A stretch of 64,000 bases of DNA, taken from assembly GCF_002723915.1 (NCBI RefSeq), contig NZ_BEWL01000005.1, forward strand, positions 122,995-186,994, in the 5' to 3' direction. Positions 1 to 8,918 of this stretch are shown here, in pieces. The translations under genes and the position numbers were made by a program. Origin of the DNA: Gluconobacter albidus. GTDB lineage: Bacteria > Pseudomonadota > Alphaproteobacteria > Acetobacterales > Acetobacteraceae. Positions within the stretch are counted from its first letter, which is position 1. The number at the start of each line of letters is the position of its first letter. Under the pieces are notes generated by a model. It had not been told where the DNA came from and did not search any database. It saw nothing but the letters and a program-made list of their open reading frames with translations.

Positions 1-1180
1 GATCCATGTCCGGCGCGGCAAGCCCGGTCTTGGACTGGTCCAGCCGATGCAGCAGCACATGACGTCCCTCGGCCACCTCCCGCCGCACCAGTGCCGCACA
101 TTGCGCGTTGATCTCCGCAACGGGCCGCGCCGTGCCATCAGCCGCACGGATATCAACACCAATCAGCCGCGTCTCCGGAGAAAACCCTTCGATCACCTCG
201 CCTTTGCCCACCAGCGTGGAACAGGCACTGTCCGTCGCGAAATGCCGTCCACAGGCCGCAAGAGGCACCCCGCTGCCCGTTTCATCGGGGGCCAGAAGGA
301 TGGACGTTACCGGACGCTCTGTCCCCGCCGCGACAAGAGCCAGAACCGCAAGTTCACAGTCCGTCCCGGACGCCGACAGCAGAACCGCATCTTCCGGCAG
401 CTCATAATGGGCCCCGATCGCCGCGCGGGCCCGGCGCACAACACCTTCCTGCACCAGATCCGGGTCCTGCTTGGCCAGAAGCGCACTCATCATGATGCGT
501 CGGGCGGCCTCCGCGCCCCCAAATCCCCGTTCGGACAGCGAAGACGCCGTCGATGACCCAAAAGTGATCGCCCAGGGCCGGGGACGATGGGAGCTGGAAT
601 ACCGGTTCAGCCCGGTATGCGGATCAACGGCCAGCCGGGAATCCCCGCCCCCACTCATCAGGTTTTCGGCGGGCGCCAGAACAGGCCACAACCGGGCCAG
701 AATCCCTTGCAGACGTCCGGCTTCGGCCAACGTGAAAGGCGGCAGATCCGGCAGAAACGCGCTCAGCGTCTCCCAGCTCTGCAACAGGCTCGGCACGTCG
801 GGCACGTCGCCCGCAAACACGGCCAGCCAGGACGGAAGCGGGGCGACATCTCCGGTATCGAGCGCATGAAACAGCACCGCCACGCGCGCCGCGGCAAAAC
901 TGGCCAGAAACGGATTGGCGCCCGGCTCCAGCAGTCGCATCAGTTCAATGGCATGACGCAGGAAAGTCGGCGTAAGGCGCGGCGCCTCAAGACACAGCGC
1001 GCCGAGCTTGAGCGTCGCCGTGTGCAGACAGAAAGCCTGCCCCGGCACCAGTTCTCCCTCGATCCGGAACGGAAGCGGCAGTGACACATCCAGGATCGGA
1101 ACCAGCCCGTCCGCAATCACCCGCAGATCGGGCCGCTCCAGAACATCCGTCAGGGAGCGTGTCAAAGTATCAGCCAGCAT
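1..1180 (-). CDS. PLP-dependent (fold type I-like) enzyme, partial at 3' end
   Basis: The frame starts at ATG 1180 and runs off the left edge, giving 393 readable residues without a stop. A purine-rich ribosome site (GGAGGCAGGAGAGG) lies just upstream. The middle reads NRYSSSHRPRPWAITFGSS, and further on there is an ASGTDCELAVLALVAAG segment. In aminotransferase-like fold type I PLP enzymes a segment of this kind (S-G-[ST]-D-x-E) forms the cofactor phosphate cup. The readable end contains LLHRLDQSKTG, where a Schiff-base lysine could sit; this is inference. The first 150 residues match no domain I recognise. The reading is clean, but the function is a family-level guess and the substrate is unknown. 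The gene is divergent from the rhamnose operon. Confidence 0.6.
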   Translation of the reverse strand, partial: MLADTLTRSLTDVLERPDLRVIADGLVPILDVSLPLPFRIEGELVPGQAFCLHTATLKLGALCLEAPRLTPTFLRHAIELMRLLEPGANPFLASFAAARVAVLFHALDTGDVAPLPSWLAVFAGDVPDVPSLLQSWETLSAFLPDLPPFTLAEAGRLQGILARLWPVLAPAENLMSGGGDSRLAVDPHTGLNRYSSSHRPRPWAITFGSSTASSLSERGFGGAEAARRIMMSALLAKQDPDLVQEGVVRRARAAIGAHYELPEDAVLLSASGTDCELAVLALVAAGTERPVTSILLAPDETGSGVPLAACGRHFATDSACSTLVGKGEVIEGFSPETRLIGVDIRAADGTARPVAEINAQCAALVRREVAEGRHVLLHRLDQSKTGLAAPDMD

Positions 1181-1300
1181 GCCTGCCTCTCCTGCCTCCG
1201 CACGACTGTGGGATTAGCCCATCAGACCGACCAGCGCGAGAGGCGAAAGCAGTCCTTAAAAATCATCCGTGCGATGTTACAGAAAGTATCGCAGCGTTAT

Positions 1301-1328
1301 TTGCGCCGTTTCAACAACGCTGTAAGAT
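1301..1328 (+). promoter_or_regulatory. candidate promoter of the rhamnose operon
   Basis: A TTGCGC element (1301-1306) and a TAAGAT element (1323-1328) are 16 bp apart, about 50 bp upstream of rfbB. The leader after it holds a small stem, CAGGG / CCCTG (about 1340-1356), followed by ATTTT. This is sequence-match evidence only. Confidence 0.3.
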
Positions 1329-1377
1329 AAAATGACTCTGCAGGGGTTCAGACCCTGATTTTAACCAAGAGGTTCAA

Positions 1378-2433
1378 ATGCGGATTTTGCTGACAGGCGG
1401 TTGCGGCTTCATAGGATCGGCCGTGATACGCCATCTGATCCGGAAAACGGACCATTCGGTCCTGAATGTTGACTGCATGACTTATGCAGCCTCGGAAGAT
1501 ACCGTCAGCGAAGTCGCAGGCGATCCCCGTTACTCCCATGCCCGTGCCAATATTGTGAACGGCGTGGAAATGCAGCGCCTGTTCGAGGAATACCGCCCCG
1601 ACGCCGTCATGCATCTCGCGGCCGAAAGCCATGTGGACCGCTCGATCGACGGCCCCGGCATTTTCATCCAGACAAACGTCGTCGGCACCTACTCCCTGCT
1701 CGAAGCGGCCCGCAAATACTGGAACACACTGGGAGACTCCGAAAAGCAGGCCTTCCGCTTCCATCATATTTCCACGGACGAAGTCTTCGGCCATCTGGAG
1801 CCGAACGATCCACCCTTCACCGAAACCACCCCCTACGATCCCCGCAGCCCGTACTCGGCCTCCAAGGCGTCGTCCGACCATCTGGTCCGCGCCTGGTTCC
1901 ACACCTACGGCCTGCCGACCTTCGTCACCAACACCACCAACAATTACGGCATCTGGCACTTTCCGGAAAAACTGATCCCGCTGGTCACGATCAATGCGAT
2001 CGAAGGCCGCGATCTTCCGGTTTACGGCAAGGGCGAGAACGTCCGCGACTGGCTGTTCGTCGAAGATCATGCCGAAGCTCTCGTCAAGGCCGTCGAAACC
2101 GGAAAACCGGGCGAAACCTATGCCATCGGCGCCCGCCAGCCCCGCACGAATCTTGAAGTCGTCAAAAAGATCTGCGCCGTCCTCGACGAGCTTCAGCCCG
2201 ACCCGGCTGGACCGCGCGAGCGCCTGATCCGCTTCGTCACCGACCGCCCCGGCCATGATTTCCGCTACGAAATCGACCCGTCCCACGCCGAGAAGGAACT
2301 CGACTGGAAAGCGACGCACGATTTCGAAAGTGGCATCCGCAAGACGGTCCAGTGGTATCTCGACAACCGCGCCTGGTGGGAAGGCATCCGTTCCAAGCGC
2401 TATACAGGCCAGAGACTGGGAGCCAGCAAGTGA
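1378..2433 (+). CDS. rfbB: dTDP-glucose 4,6-dehydratase
   Basis: Converts dTDP-glucose to dTDP-4-keto-6-deoxyglucose, the second step of dTDP-L-rhamnose synthesis, in the cytoplasm. The 351-residue length is normal for RfbB/RmlB. The NAD-binding GGCGFIGS is at residues 7-14, the dehydratase active-site STDE at 132-135 and the catalytic YSASK at 159-163. It is an extended short-chain dehydrogenase. The start ATG follows AAGAGGTTCAA. It is the first gene of a four-gene operon and its stop overlaps the GTG start of rfbA (GTGA). The order B-A-C-D differs from the enterobacterial B-D-A-C. Identification is secure. Confidence 0.96.
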   Translation: MRILLTGGCGFIGSAVIRHLIRKTDHSVLNVDCMTYAASEDTVSEVAGDPRYSHARANIVNGVEMQRLFEEYRPDAVMHLAAESHVDRSIDGPGIFIQTNVVGTYSLLEAARKYWNTLGDSEKQAFRFHHISTDEVFGHLEPNDPPFTETTPYDPRSPYSASKASSDHLVRAWFHTYGLPTFVTNTTNNYGIWHFPEKLIPLVTINAIEGRDLPVYGKGENVRDWLFVEDHAEALVKAVETGKPGETYAIGARQPRTNLEVVKKICAVLDELQPDPAGPRERLIRFVTDRPGHDFRYEIDPSHAEKELDWKATHDFESGIRKTVQWYLDNRAWWEGIRSKRYTGQRLGASK

Positions 2434-3320
2434 GCACCATCGAGACAAAGCCCATGAAGGGCATCATCCTCGCCGGCGGTTCGGGCACACGCCTGTATCC
2501 GATGACGATGGCAGCCTCCAAGCAGTTGCTGCCGGTCTATGACAAGCCAATGATCTACTATCCCCTTTCCACGCTGATGCTGGCGGGAATCCGGGACATC
2601 ATGATCATCACGACGCCCCATGATATGCCGCAGTTCCAGCGTCTTCTGGGTGACGGCTCGCAGTTCGGCGTGACCTTCGAATATCGCGTCCAGCCCTCTC
2701 CGGACGGTCTGGCACAGGCCTTCCTTATCGCCGAAGACTGGATTCAGGGCGCGCCCTGCGCACTGGCGCTGGGTGACAACCTGATTTTCTCCGAACATCT
2801 CGGCGTCCTGCTGCGCGCAGCCTCCAACCGCCCCGAAGGCGCGACCGTCTTCGCCTATCAGGTCCGCGATCCGGAGCGTTACGGCGTTGTCTCCTTCGAC
2901 GAGAGCGGCCTCGCCCTCAAAGTCGAGGAAAAGCCGACCCATCCGGAATCACACTGGGCCATCACAGGGCTGTATTTCTATGACCACCGCGTCGTGGATT
3001 TTGCCAAGAAGGTGAAACCCAGCCCCCGCGGCGAGCTGGAAATTACCGACCTCAACCGCATGTATCTTGAAGAGGGCACGCTTCAGGTGGACCGCCTTGG
3101 CCGTGGCTGCGCCTGGCTCGACGCCGGAATGCCCGATAGCCTGATGCAGGCTGGAACCTTCGTGCAGACCATCCAGTCCCGTCAGGGCATGCTGGTCGGC
3201 TCTCCCGCCGAGGTCGCCTTCCGCAACAAGTTCATCAATGCCGACCAGCTTCGCGAGCACGCCAAGAACATGGGCAAGACCGAACTCGGTCGCCTGCTTC
3301 GGGAACTGGCCGACAGCTGA
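2430..3320 (+). CDS. rfbA: glucose-1-phosphate thymidylyltransferase
   Basis: Makes dTDP-glucose from dTTP and glucose-1-phosphate, the first committed step to dTDP-L-rhamnose. The nucleotide-binding signature GGSGTRLYP lies near residues 16-24, followed by LGDNLIF, GVVSFDE and VEEKP as in RfbA/RmlA. I start at GTG 2430, which overlaps the rfbB stop and has GGGAG upstream, giving 296 residues. ATG 2454 is the alternative and would begin MKGIILAGG, which is the usual start of the family. The call is secure; the exact start is not. Confidence 0.95.
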   Translation: MSTIETKPMKGIILAGGSGTRLYPMTMAASKQLLPVYDKPMIYYPLSTLMLAGIRDIMIITTPHDMPQFQRLLGDGSQFGVTFEYRVQPSPDGLAQAFLIAEDWIQGAPCALALGDNLIFSEHLGVLLRAASNRPEGATVFAYQVRDPERYGVVSFDESGLALKVEEKPTHPESHWAITGLYFYDHRVVDFAKKVKPSPRGELEITDLNRMYLEEGTLQVDRLGRGCAWLDAGMPDSLMQAGTFVQTIQSRQGMLVGSPAEVAFRNKFINADQLREHAKNMGKTELGRLLRELADS

Positions 3321-3401
3321 TTTTCCCCGGAGATTCCAGCCCGCATCGGCCAGCGGGCGGACCCTCTTTCTCTTGAGCAATTCTCAGAACAGGACTTCAG
3401 C

Positions 3402-3965
3402 ATGAAGGTCGAACGTCTTTCCATTCCAGAGGTCATTCTCGTTACGCCTCCCCGTTTTGGTGACAATCGCGGCTTCTTCTCCGAAACCTATAATGTGGAT
3501 CGCATGAACGATGCCGGCATCACGCTGCCCTTCGTTCAGGACAACCAGAGCCTGTCCCGCCAGAAGGGCGTCGTCCGTGGCCTGCACTGCCAGCTTGCCC
3601 CCTACGCACAGGGCAAGCTGGTCCGCGTCACGCGCGGTGCCATCTGGGACGTGGCCGTCGATGCCCGTACGGGATCGCCGACCTATGGTAAATGGGTTGG
3701 TGCTGAACTCTCTGCCGAAAACTGGTCTCAGCTCTGGATTCCGCCCGGCTTTCTGCACGGTTTCGTCACGCTCGAGGAAAACACCGAAGTCCAGTACAAA
3801 TGCACCTCGCTCTACAGCAAGGTGTCAGAACGTGCGGTCATCTGGAACTGCCCGGAACTGAAGATCGACTGGCCCGTTTCCGAAGCTGATGCCGTCCTGT
3901 CCGACAAGGATCTGGTCGCACCGAATTTCTCGGAATCCAAAGGCTGGTTCCAGTACGAAAAGTGA
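3402..3965 (+). CDS. rfbC: dTDP-4-dehydrorhamnose 3,5-epimerase
   Basis: A cupin-fold epimerase that inverts C3 and C5 of dTDP-4-keto-6-deoxyglucose. At 187 residues it has the usual RmlC size. RGLHCQ at 59-64 carries the catalytic histidine (H62); IPPGFLHGF (113-121) and the tyrosine near 132 complete the conserved active site. An 81-bp gap separates it from rfbA and its stop overlaps the GTG start of rfbD. It is part of the same operon. Confidence 0.95.
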   Translation: MKVERLSIPEVILVTPPRFGDNRGFFSETYNVDRMNDAGITLPFVQDNQSLSRQKGVVRGLHCQLAPYAQGKLVRVTRGAIWDVAVDARTGSPTYGKWVGAELSAENWSQLWIPPGFLHGFVTLEENTEVQYKCTSLYSKVSERAVIWNCPELKIDWPVSEADAVLSDKDLVAPNFSESKGWFQYEK

Positions 3966-4864
3966 GCATGGCCATGTCAGGCACAGGTCCCATCCTCGTT
4001 ACCGGCGGCAACGGTCAGCTCGCCACGTCGCTTCAGACGCTCGGCGATGAGCGCGTCATCCGCATCGGACGGCCGGAATTCGATTTCGACCGTCCGGAAA
4101 CGATTTCCGCCGCCTTCGAAAAGTATAAACCCTCGGTCGTGGTGAACGCGGCCGCCTGGACGGCTGTCGATCTGGCCGAAACAGAAAAAGGGGGCGCTGC
4201 CCGCGCCAACACGTCCGGTCCGGCGGCGCTGGCGGCCGCCTGTGCAGAGGCGGACATCCCGTTCATTCACGTCTCAACGGACTATGTCTTCTCCGGTGAC
4301 AAGGGCACGCCCTATACCGAAGACGACGCCACGTCTCCCGAGACGGTCTATGGCAGCACCAAGGCTGAAGGTGAGCAGGCTGTCCTGACCGCCAACATCA
4401 AGAGCATCATCCTGCGCACGGCCTGGGTCTATTCCGCCCACGGCAAGAACTTCGTGCGCACCATGATCAATGCGGGCGCGAAAAACCCCGTGCTCAAGGT
4501 GGTGGGAGATCAGAGCGGCAACCCGACCAGTTCGGACGATCTGGCCGAAGCCATTCTTGCCATCATCGCCCTGATCGAACGCGACGGCTGGAAACCACAG
4601 TACAGAGGCATTTTCCACGCCAGCGGCTCCGGCGAAACCACGTGGTACGGCCTCGCCGTCGCAGCGCTGGAAGAAGCCGCGAAACACGGCCAGACCATGC
4701 CGCAGGTCAATGCCATCCGCACCGAGGACTGGCCTACCCCCGCCAAGCGTCCACAGGATTCCCGGATGGACAACGACAAGCTCCATCGCGTTTTTGGTGT
4801 GAAAATGCCAGAGTGGCGCCACAGCGTGGCGCGTATCGTTCACAAGCTGTTTTCTGAAGCCTGA
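3962..4864 (+). CDS. rfbD: dTDP-4-dehydrorhamnose reductase
   Basis: Reduces dTDP-4-keto-L-rhamnose to dTDP-L-rhamnose, the last step of the pathway. This is a 300-residue extended SDR with GGNGQL at 15-20, HVSTDYVF at 103-110 and the catalytic pair Y130/K134 (YGSTK). The start is GTG 3962, fused to the rfbC stop as GTGA, the same junction used between rfbB and rfbA. ATG 3968 and ATG 3974 are possible later starts. With this gene the rhamnose donor pathway is complete in one transcription unit. Confidence 0.94.
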   Translation: MSMAMSGTGPILVTGGNGQLATSLQTLGDERVIRIGRPEFDFDRPETISAAFEKYKPSVVVNAAAWTAVDLAETEKGGAARANTSGPAALAAACAEADIPFIHVSTDYVFSGDKGTPYTEDDATSPETVYGSTKAEGEQAVLTANIKSIILRTAWVYSAHGKNFVRTMINAGAKNPVLKVVGDQSGNPTSSDDLAEAILAIIALIERDGWKPQYRGIFHASGSGETTWYGLAVAALEEAAKHGQTMPQVNAIRTEDWPTPAKRPQDSRMDNDKLHRVFGVKMPEWRHSVARIVHKLFSEA

Positions 4865-4870
4865 CCGACC

Positions 4871-4896
4871 GTTGCCCTCTCCCGTCAGGGGGCAAC
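4871..4896 (+). terminator. weak hairpin after rfbD
   Basis: A 7-bp perfect stem, GTTGCCC / GGGCAAC, with a 12-base loop starts 6 bp past the rfbD stop and is followed by a pyrimidine-rich TGTCTTTCTC rather than a pure T run. It may attenuate readthrough into the next gene. It is weak as a classical terminator. Confidence 0.35.
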
Positions 4897-4972
4897 TGCC
4901 TGTCTTTCTCTGGCGTTGCGTTGGAATGATTCCCTTTTTCCATCTTTCGGCCTTAAGCCCGGGGGCCGAAAC

Positions 4973-5923
4973 ATGACACAGAAAAGGGCCGAACCTTCCC
5001 GGCACATCGCCATTCTCCTGTCATTATACAACGGCACAGCCTATCTGGACGCACAGCTTGCCAGTCTCCTGGCCCAGACCCATACGGACTGGACCCTGTA
5101 CTGGCGCGACGATGCTTCCACCGATAACTCAAAAAGCCGGATGCGCGCTTTCGCCGAAGGCCCCGGACAGGGACAATGCATCGAAATCACCAGCCGTCAT
5201 GAACGTCTTGGCGTCGCCGGGTCCTATGCCCATCTGCTCGACGCCATACCGGATACACCCTATGTCGCCTTCGCCGATCAGGACGACATCTGGGAACCGC
5301 AGAAACTCGAATGGGCGATGAATGCCACACAGGATGCCGCCAACCATCACCCGGTTGGAACGCCGCTCCTGTACTGCGCCCGACAGTATCTGACGAATGC
5401 GGATCTCGTGATTTTTCAGAAATCCCCGCCCCTGCGACACAGACCGGATTTCCCGGCCTCCCTGACGCAGAACATCGCCACAGGCCATACGGTTCTGCTG
5501 AACGCCGCCGCACACCGCCTGCTGCGAAACAACCCACCGCCGCCGTCGATCCTGCATGACTGGTGGGCCTATCTCCTGACGGCCGCTGCGGGCGGAGAAA
5601 TCATTTTCGACACCCGCTGTGTCAGCTACTACCGGCAGCATGCCCATAACACGGTCGGCGCCACCGGCTCCTTCATCCGACGGGCCTGGGCCGCCTGCCG
5701 ACGCGGTCCCCGCGCTTTCATGACAATCTTTCATGCGAACGTGCAGCATCTTCTGAACCAGCCGGAAATCCTGTCCGCCCCGACGAGGCGACTGCTGAAC
5801 GACATCGTCCAGGCCCGCACCTTCCCGGCCCGTCTACGCCTGCTGTTCAGATACCCCACCCTCCGGCGACAGCGGTTTTCCGAAAATACGGTGTTCCGGA
5901 TCTGGTATCTGTTCTCACGCTAG
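4973..5923 (+). CDS. family 2 glycosyltransferase, rhamnosyltransferase-like
   Basis: A GT-A inverting transferase of 316 residues. It opens with the GT2 core IAILLSLYNG (12-21), then RDDASTDNS (45-53) and DQDDIW (102-107). The DQDDIW form of the metal-binding region is typical of RfbN/WapR-like rhamnosyltransferases. There is no membrane segment at the C terminus. Position directly after the dTDP-rhamnose genes supports use of dTDP-L-rhamnose as donor (inference); the acceptor is unknown. ATG 4973 is preferred over an upstream TTG at 4916 because the protein similarity begins here. The last 9 bp overlap the convergent HIT gene. Confidence 0.85.
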   Translation: MTQKRAEPSRHIAILLSLYNGTAYLDAQLASLLAQTHTDWTLYWRDDASTDNSKSRMRAFAEGPGQGQCIEITSRHERLGVAGSYAHLLDAIPDTPYVAFADQDDIWEPQKLEWAMNATQDAANHHPVGTPLLYCARQYLTNADLVIFQKSPPLRHRPDFPASLTQNIATGHTVLLNAAAHRLLRNNPPPPSILHDWWAYLLTAAAGGEIIFDTRCVSYYRQHAHNTVGATGSFIRRAWAACRRGPRAFMTIFHANVQHLLNQPEILSAPTRRLLNDIVQARTFPARLRLLFRYPTLRRQRFSENTVFRIWYLFSR

Positions 5924-6355
5924 TCCCAGAAACCGGCGCATGGCCTCCATGAACGGACCATCCTGCTCCACACTGGACGGACGCGCGGCCTCATAATCAT
6001 AAACCGTCCCCGCCGGACGTGTGGCTTTTTCGGGATCTTCGGACGCATAGCGCGGCACGATATGCGTATGCAGGGACGGCGCCAGATTGCACCACGTCTC
6101 ATAATTGATCCGCACCGCGTCAGTCACCGCCAGCAGCGCATCCCCGACCGACGCCATATCGGCCAGATACTGCGCCCGCGCCTCACCCTGCAGATCATTA
6201 AGTGTCGGCACAACCGGATCGGCCAGAAGCTGACAGTATCCCGGCAGAGGCTGCGTCTCCCCGATCACCAGCCAGCCCGATTTCATACGCCCGATAACAG
6301 AAGGGTTGCTGCCACGTCGTGCGGCAGCAACCCTCTGTGCGATAACATCCGTCAT
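5915..6355 (-). CDS. HIT-family protein
   Basis: A 146-residue histidine-triad-like protein. Members are small nucleotide hydrolases or AMP-lyase-like enzymes. The triad region reads SLHTHIVPRY (95-103), with H96 and H98 present. The third histidine position of the classical HxHxH is valine, as in the diadenosine tetraphosphate hydrolase-like branch. The pairing of a central NYETW with the later triad is normal for this branch. Tail-to-tail 9-bp overlap with the upstream glycosyltransferase. The substrate cannot be told. Confidence 0.75.
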   Translation of the reverse strand: MTDVIAQRVAAARRGSNPSVIGRMKSGWLVIGETQPLPGYCQLLADPVVPTLNDLQGEARAQYLADMASVGDALLAVTDAVRINYETWCNLAPSLHTHIVPRYASEDPEKATRPAGTVYDYEAARPSSVEQDGPFMEAMRRFLGLA

Positions 6356-6391
6356 TGGTCGGTTCCCCTTCTGCGTGAAGGGGAGAGCGTA

Positions 6392-7876
6392 TCATGCAGC
6401 TTCTTCGACGTCCTCGTCTTCGCTCTGCACGATCCGCGTATTCCCGCGCGTGGGGCGGAAACGCTTTTCAACCAGCGCCTCTTCAATGTCTTCCAGAGAC
6501 GCACCGGCCGTTTCCGGCACGAAGAAGAACACGAAGATGACGGACGCCAGATTGACGAACGCATAGAACCACATTGTCCAGCTCAGCCCGATGGCTTCAG
6601 CCATGCTCAGCGCCGTGCTGGTCACCAGAAGATCAGCCCCCCACAGCGTCGCGGCATGAAGCGAGGTCGCCTGTCCACGCATCGAGAGCGGGAACATCTC
6701 GGCCCCCAAAAGCCAGCCACAAACCTGGATACCGCCGGAATTGAACATCATGAACAGCAGCAGGAACACCACGATCATATAGGCCCCCGTGCTGCCCGGA
6801 GCCGGATGGCTCAGGAACATCACGCCAAGCCCTACGAGCGACAGCGCAGCCCCCGGCCCCATGATGAGCATCAGACGACGGCGGCCGATCCGGTCCACGA
6901 ACATGCAGCCCAGAAACGTCATGATGCAGTAAATCACCGCCACACCCAGCGACGCCAGAAGGGCGGAGGACGTGCCGAAACCCGCATCATTCAGGAAGGT
7001 CGGGGTATAGTAGATCATCATCTCCAGCCCCCCGCATTGCGTAAAGAACGCAACGCCAAGGGCCGCCACGAGCGCAGGACGCACCCAGGGCTGGAACAGA
7101 CCGCGCCAGCCACGGTTCTGCGGCTCGATCCCTTCCGCATTCTCACGGATAGTCTGAACTTCCCGGCGAATGGCCCGCTTGGTCGTGCGGATCCGGCCGA
7201 GCTGGATGATGGCACTCTTCATGCCTTCGTTCTCAGCCGCCCAGCGCGGACTCTTGGGCATGAAGAACATGGAAACGAACACGATCGCGGCCGGAATGGC
7301 GGCAATGCCCACCATCGGGCGCCAGCCCCACGCCGTCCGCTGGGTGAAGCCGATGATGTTGGCAATCAGAATCCCCAGACCGATCGCCACATTGAACATC
7401 GTGACCAGCGTGCCACGACGCTCCTGCGGCGCCAGTTCGGAAATATACATCGGCACGACCTGCGTCGAACCGCCAACCGCCAGACCCAGCACGAAACGCG
7501 CCGCAATCAGGCTCCAGACATCCGGCGCCAGCGAGCAGGCCGTCGCCCCCGCCACGAACACGCCACTGACCAGACAGGTGGTGTTCCGCCGCCCGAACTT
7601 CTCCGACAGACTGCCCGCGCCAAAGGCACCGAAAATCGCCCCCAGAAGGATCGCGGAAGCAACCCATTCCTTCATGGTGGCATTGAGATGGAAATCATCC
7701 CCGATCAGAGGTAGCGTGCCCGAGATGATGCCGGTGTCATAGCCATACAGACCGCCGCAGATCGCAGCGACCACAGCCGCCAGAATCAGCATCAGCTTGG
7801 CATTGGGAGAAACTTCGATGGACGCGGGATCAATATGCTCCCGTCCGGTTCGGACTGTTTTCGTATCGTTTTCCAT
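6392..7876 (-). CDS. MFS sugar porter (sugar:proton symporter)
   Basis: A 12-helix major facilitator of the sugar porter family with 494 residues. Diagnostic signatures are GYDTGIISGTLPLI in helix 1, EKFGRR in the 2-3 loop, PMYISELAPQERRG after helix 4, PKSPRW before the central loop, VDRIGRRRLM in the 8-9 loop and PETAGASLE at the C terminus. This is the XylE/GalP/AraE group, so it probably imports a hexose or pentose with protons across the inner membrane. I start at ATG 7876; an in-frame GTG at 7894 would add six residues. A short perfect hairpin (CCCCTTC / GAAGGGG, 6365-6383) lies just past its stop, without a T run. Confidence 0.9.
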   Translation of the reverse strand: MENDTKTVRTGREHIDPASIEVSPNAKLMLILAAVVAAICGGLYGYDTGIISGTLPLIGDDFHLNATMKEWVASAILLGAIFGAFGAGSLSEKFGRRNTTCLVSGVFVAGATACSLAPDVWSLIAARFVLGLAVGGSTQVVPMYISELAPQERRGTLVTMFNVAIGLGILIANIIGFTQRTAWGWRPMVGIAAIPAAIVFVSMFFMPKSPRWAAENEGMKSAIIQLGRIRTTKRAIRREVQTIRENAEGIEPQNRGWRGLFQPWVRPALVAALGVAFFTQCGGLEMMIYYTPTFLNDAGFGTSSALLASLGVAVIYCIMTFLGCMFVDRIGRRRLMLIMGPGAALSLVGLGVMFLSHPAPGSTGAYMIVVFLLLFMMFNSGGIQVCGWLLGAEMFPLSMRGQATSLHAATLWGADLLVTSTALSMAEAIGLSWTMWFYAFVNLASVIFVFFFVPETAGASLEDIEEALVEKRFRPTRGNTRIVQSEDEDVEEAA

Positions 7877-7996
7877 AAGGGCATAACATATCACGAAACG
7901 ATTGGTTTTTCAGGTTCGGCAGAAAACAGCCGCAAAATGTCCTCAAAATCCGTTCAGGATTGACTATTCCCCCCCAACACCGTCAGGATACGCGTC

Positions 7997-8125
7997 ATGC
8001 AGACACCCGATACAACCAACGATGTTCCCGTTATTGGTACGAAAGCGCTGATCATCATGCATGTGATGCTGGCTGCATTCATCGCTCTGGTGCATTTCAA
8101 GCTGACGAACGCTACGGACTTCTGA
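7997..8125 (+). CDS. small single-helix membrane protein, 42 aa (hypothetical)
   Basis: ATG 7997 to TGA 8123-8125. The short protein starts with a polar segment (MQTPDTTNDVPVIG), then a single hydrophobic stretch (ALIIMHVMLAAFIALVHF, about residues 17-34), and ends TNATDF. AGGA at 7985-7988 is well placed as a ribosome site. The last 14 bp overlap the convergent znuB end. No family is recognised. The clean one-helix layout and good start context favour a real small protein, but there is no homology evidence here. Confidence 0.45.
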   Translation: MQTPDTTNDVPVIGTKALIIMHVMLAAFIALVHFKLTNATDF

Positions 8126-8918
8126 ACCGCCGCCACAGATCGGCCAGCGCATAGGACAGGGCAGCCCCAAGCCCGATCCAGAACGGAACCGGCGCATCCG
8201 TCACCCAGGACAGCATCAGTCCACCCCACGATAATCCCAGCGCCAGCCCGACCGAAACGGCAATCCCCGCCAACGGTCCCAGCCCGAGCTTCAGCGCCGT
8301 CGCGGCAGGCCCGATCATCAGACTGAACGCCAGAAGCGCCCCGGCCACTTCCGCACAGGCCGCACAGGCCAGCGCCGCCACGGCCATGAACACCACCGAC
8401 ACCAGCCGCGCCGGAACACCCCGCGCCCGCGCCACTTCCGGTGCCAGACTGGCAAACAGCAGCCGACGCCCCAGAAACGCCAGCAGCCCCAGACACAGCA
8501 CGGCCACCCCGCACAGCGCCTCCAGCGTCGGCACATCAATGCCCAGAACATCCCCGAACAGCAGCGTGGTCGCAAGGCTGGAGCCCCGGTTGCTCATATG
8601 CAGGAACCACGCCCCAAGCCCCAGACTGGCCGCCAGAACAAGCCCGATCGTGCTGTCCCGCTGAGCGGGAACGCCACGCTCCCCTTCGCGCTCAGCCCCG
8701 ATAACGAACCCCGCCATCAGACTAAACGCTACCATTCCCGAAAGCGGCGGAAAGCCGAGCCAGACCGCTCCGGCCGCACCGCTGAACCCGATATGCGACA
8801 GCGCATGGGCCGCAAACGCCTGACGCCGCAGCATCAGGAACCAGCCCACCGTCCCCGCCAGAACAGACACAACCGCCGCGCCCACAAAGGCATGGCGCAT
8901 GAAATCAAACTCGAACAT
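8112..8918 (-). CDS. znuB: ABC-3 type metal transporter permease (ZnuB-like)
   Basis: Inner-membrane permease of a zinc/manganese importer, 268 residues. Multiple hydrophobic segments fit the seven or eight helices of ZnuB. Family features include LRRQAFAAHALSHIGFSGAAG near residue 28 and the glycine-rich ARARGVPARL cytoplasmic segment. ATG 8918 is preceded by AAGGGGGG and overlaps the 3' end of the ATPase gene by 14 bp, showing translational coupling. It is the third gene of the znuA-znuC-znuB operon. Confidence 0.88.
   Translation of the reverse strand: MFEFDFMRHAFVGAAVVSVLAGTVGWFLMLRRQAFAAHALSHIGFSGAAGAVWLGFPPLSGMVAFSLMAGFVIGAEREGERGVPAQRDSTIGLVLAASLGLGAWFLHMSNRGSSLATTLLFGDVLGIDVPTLEALCGVAVLCLGLLAFLGRRLLFASLAPEVARARGVPARLVSVVFMAVAALACAACAEVAGALLAFSLMIGPAATALKLGLGPLAGIAVSVGLALGLSWGGLMLSWVTDAPVPFWIGLGAALSYALADLWRRFRSP

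Noticed and set aside
1348..2448. 366-codon minus-strand open frame
   Set aside because: Antisense to rfbB, which has all catalytic residues.
6062..7714. 550-codon plus-strand open frame
   Set aside because: It is antisense to the sugar porter, whose membrane protein signatures are unmistakable; the plus frame is Arg/His/Pro-rich with no domain.
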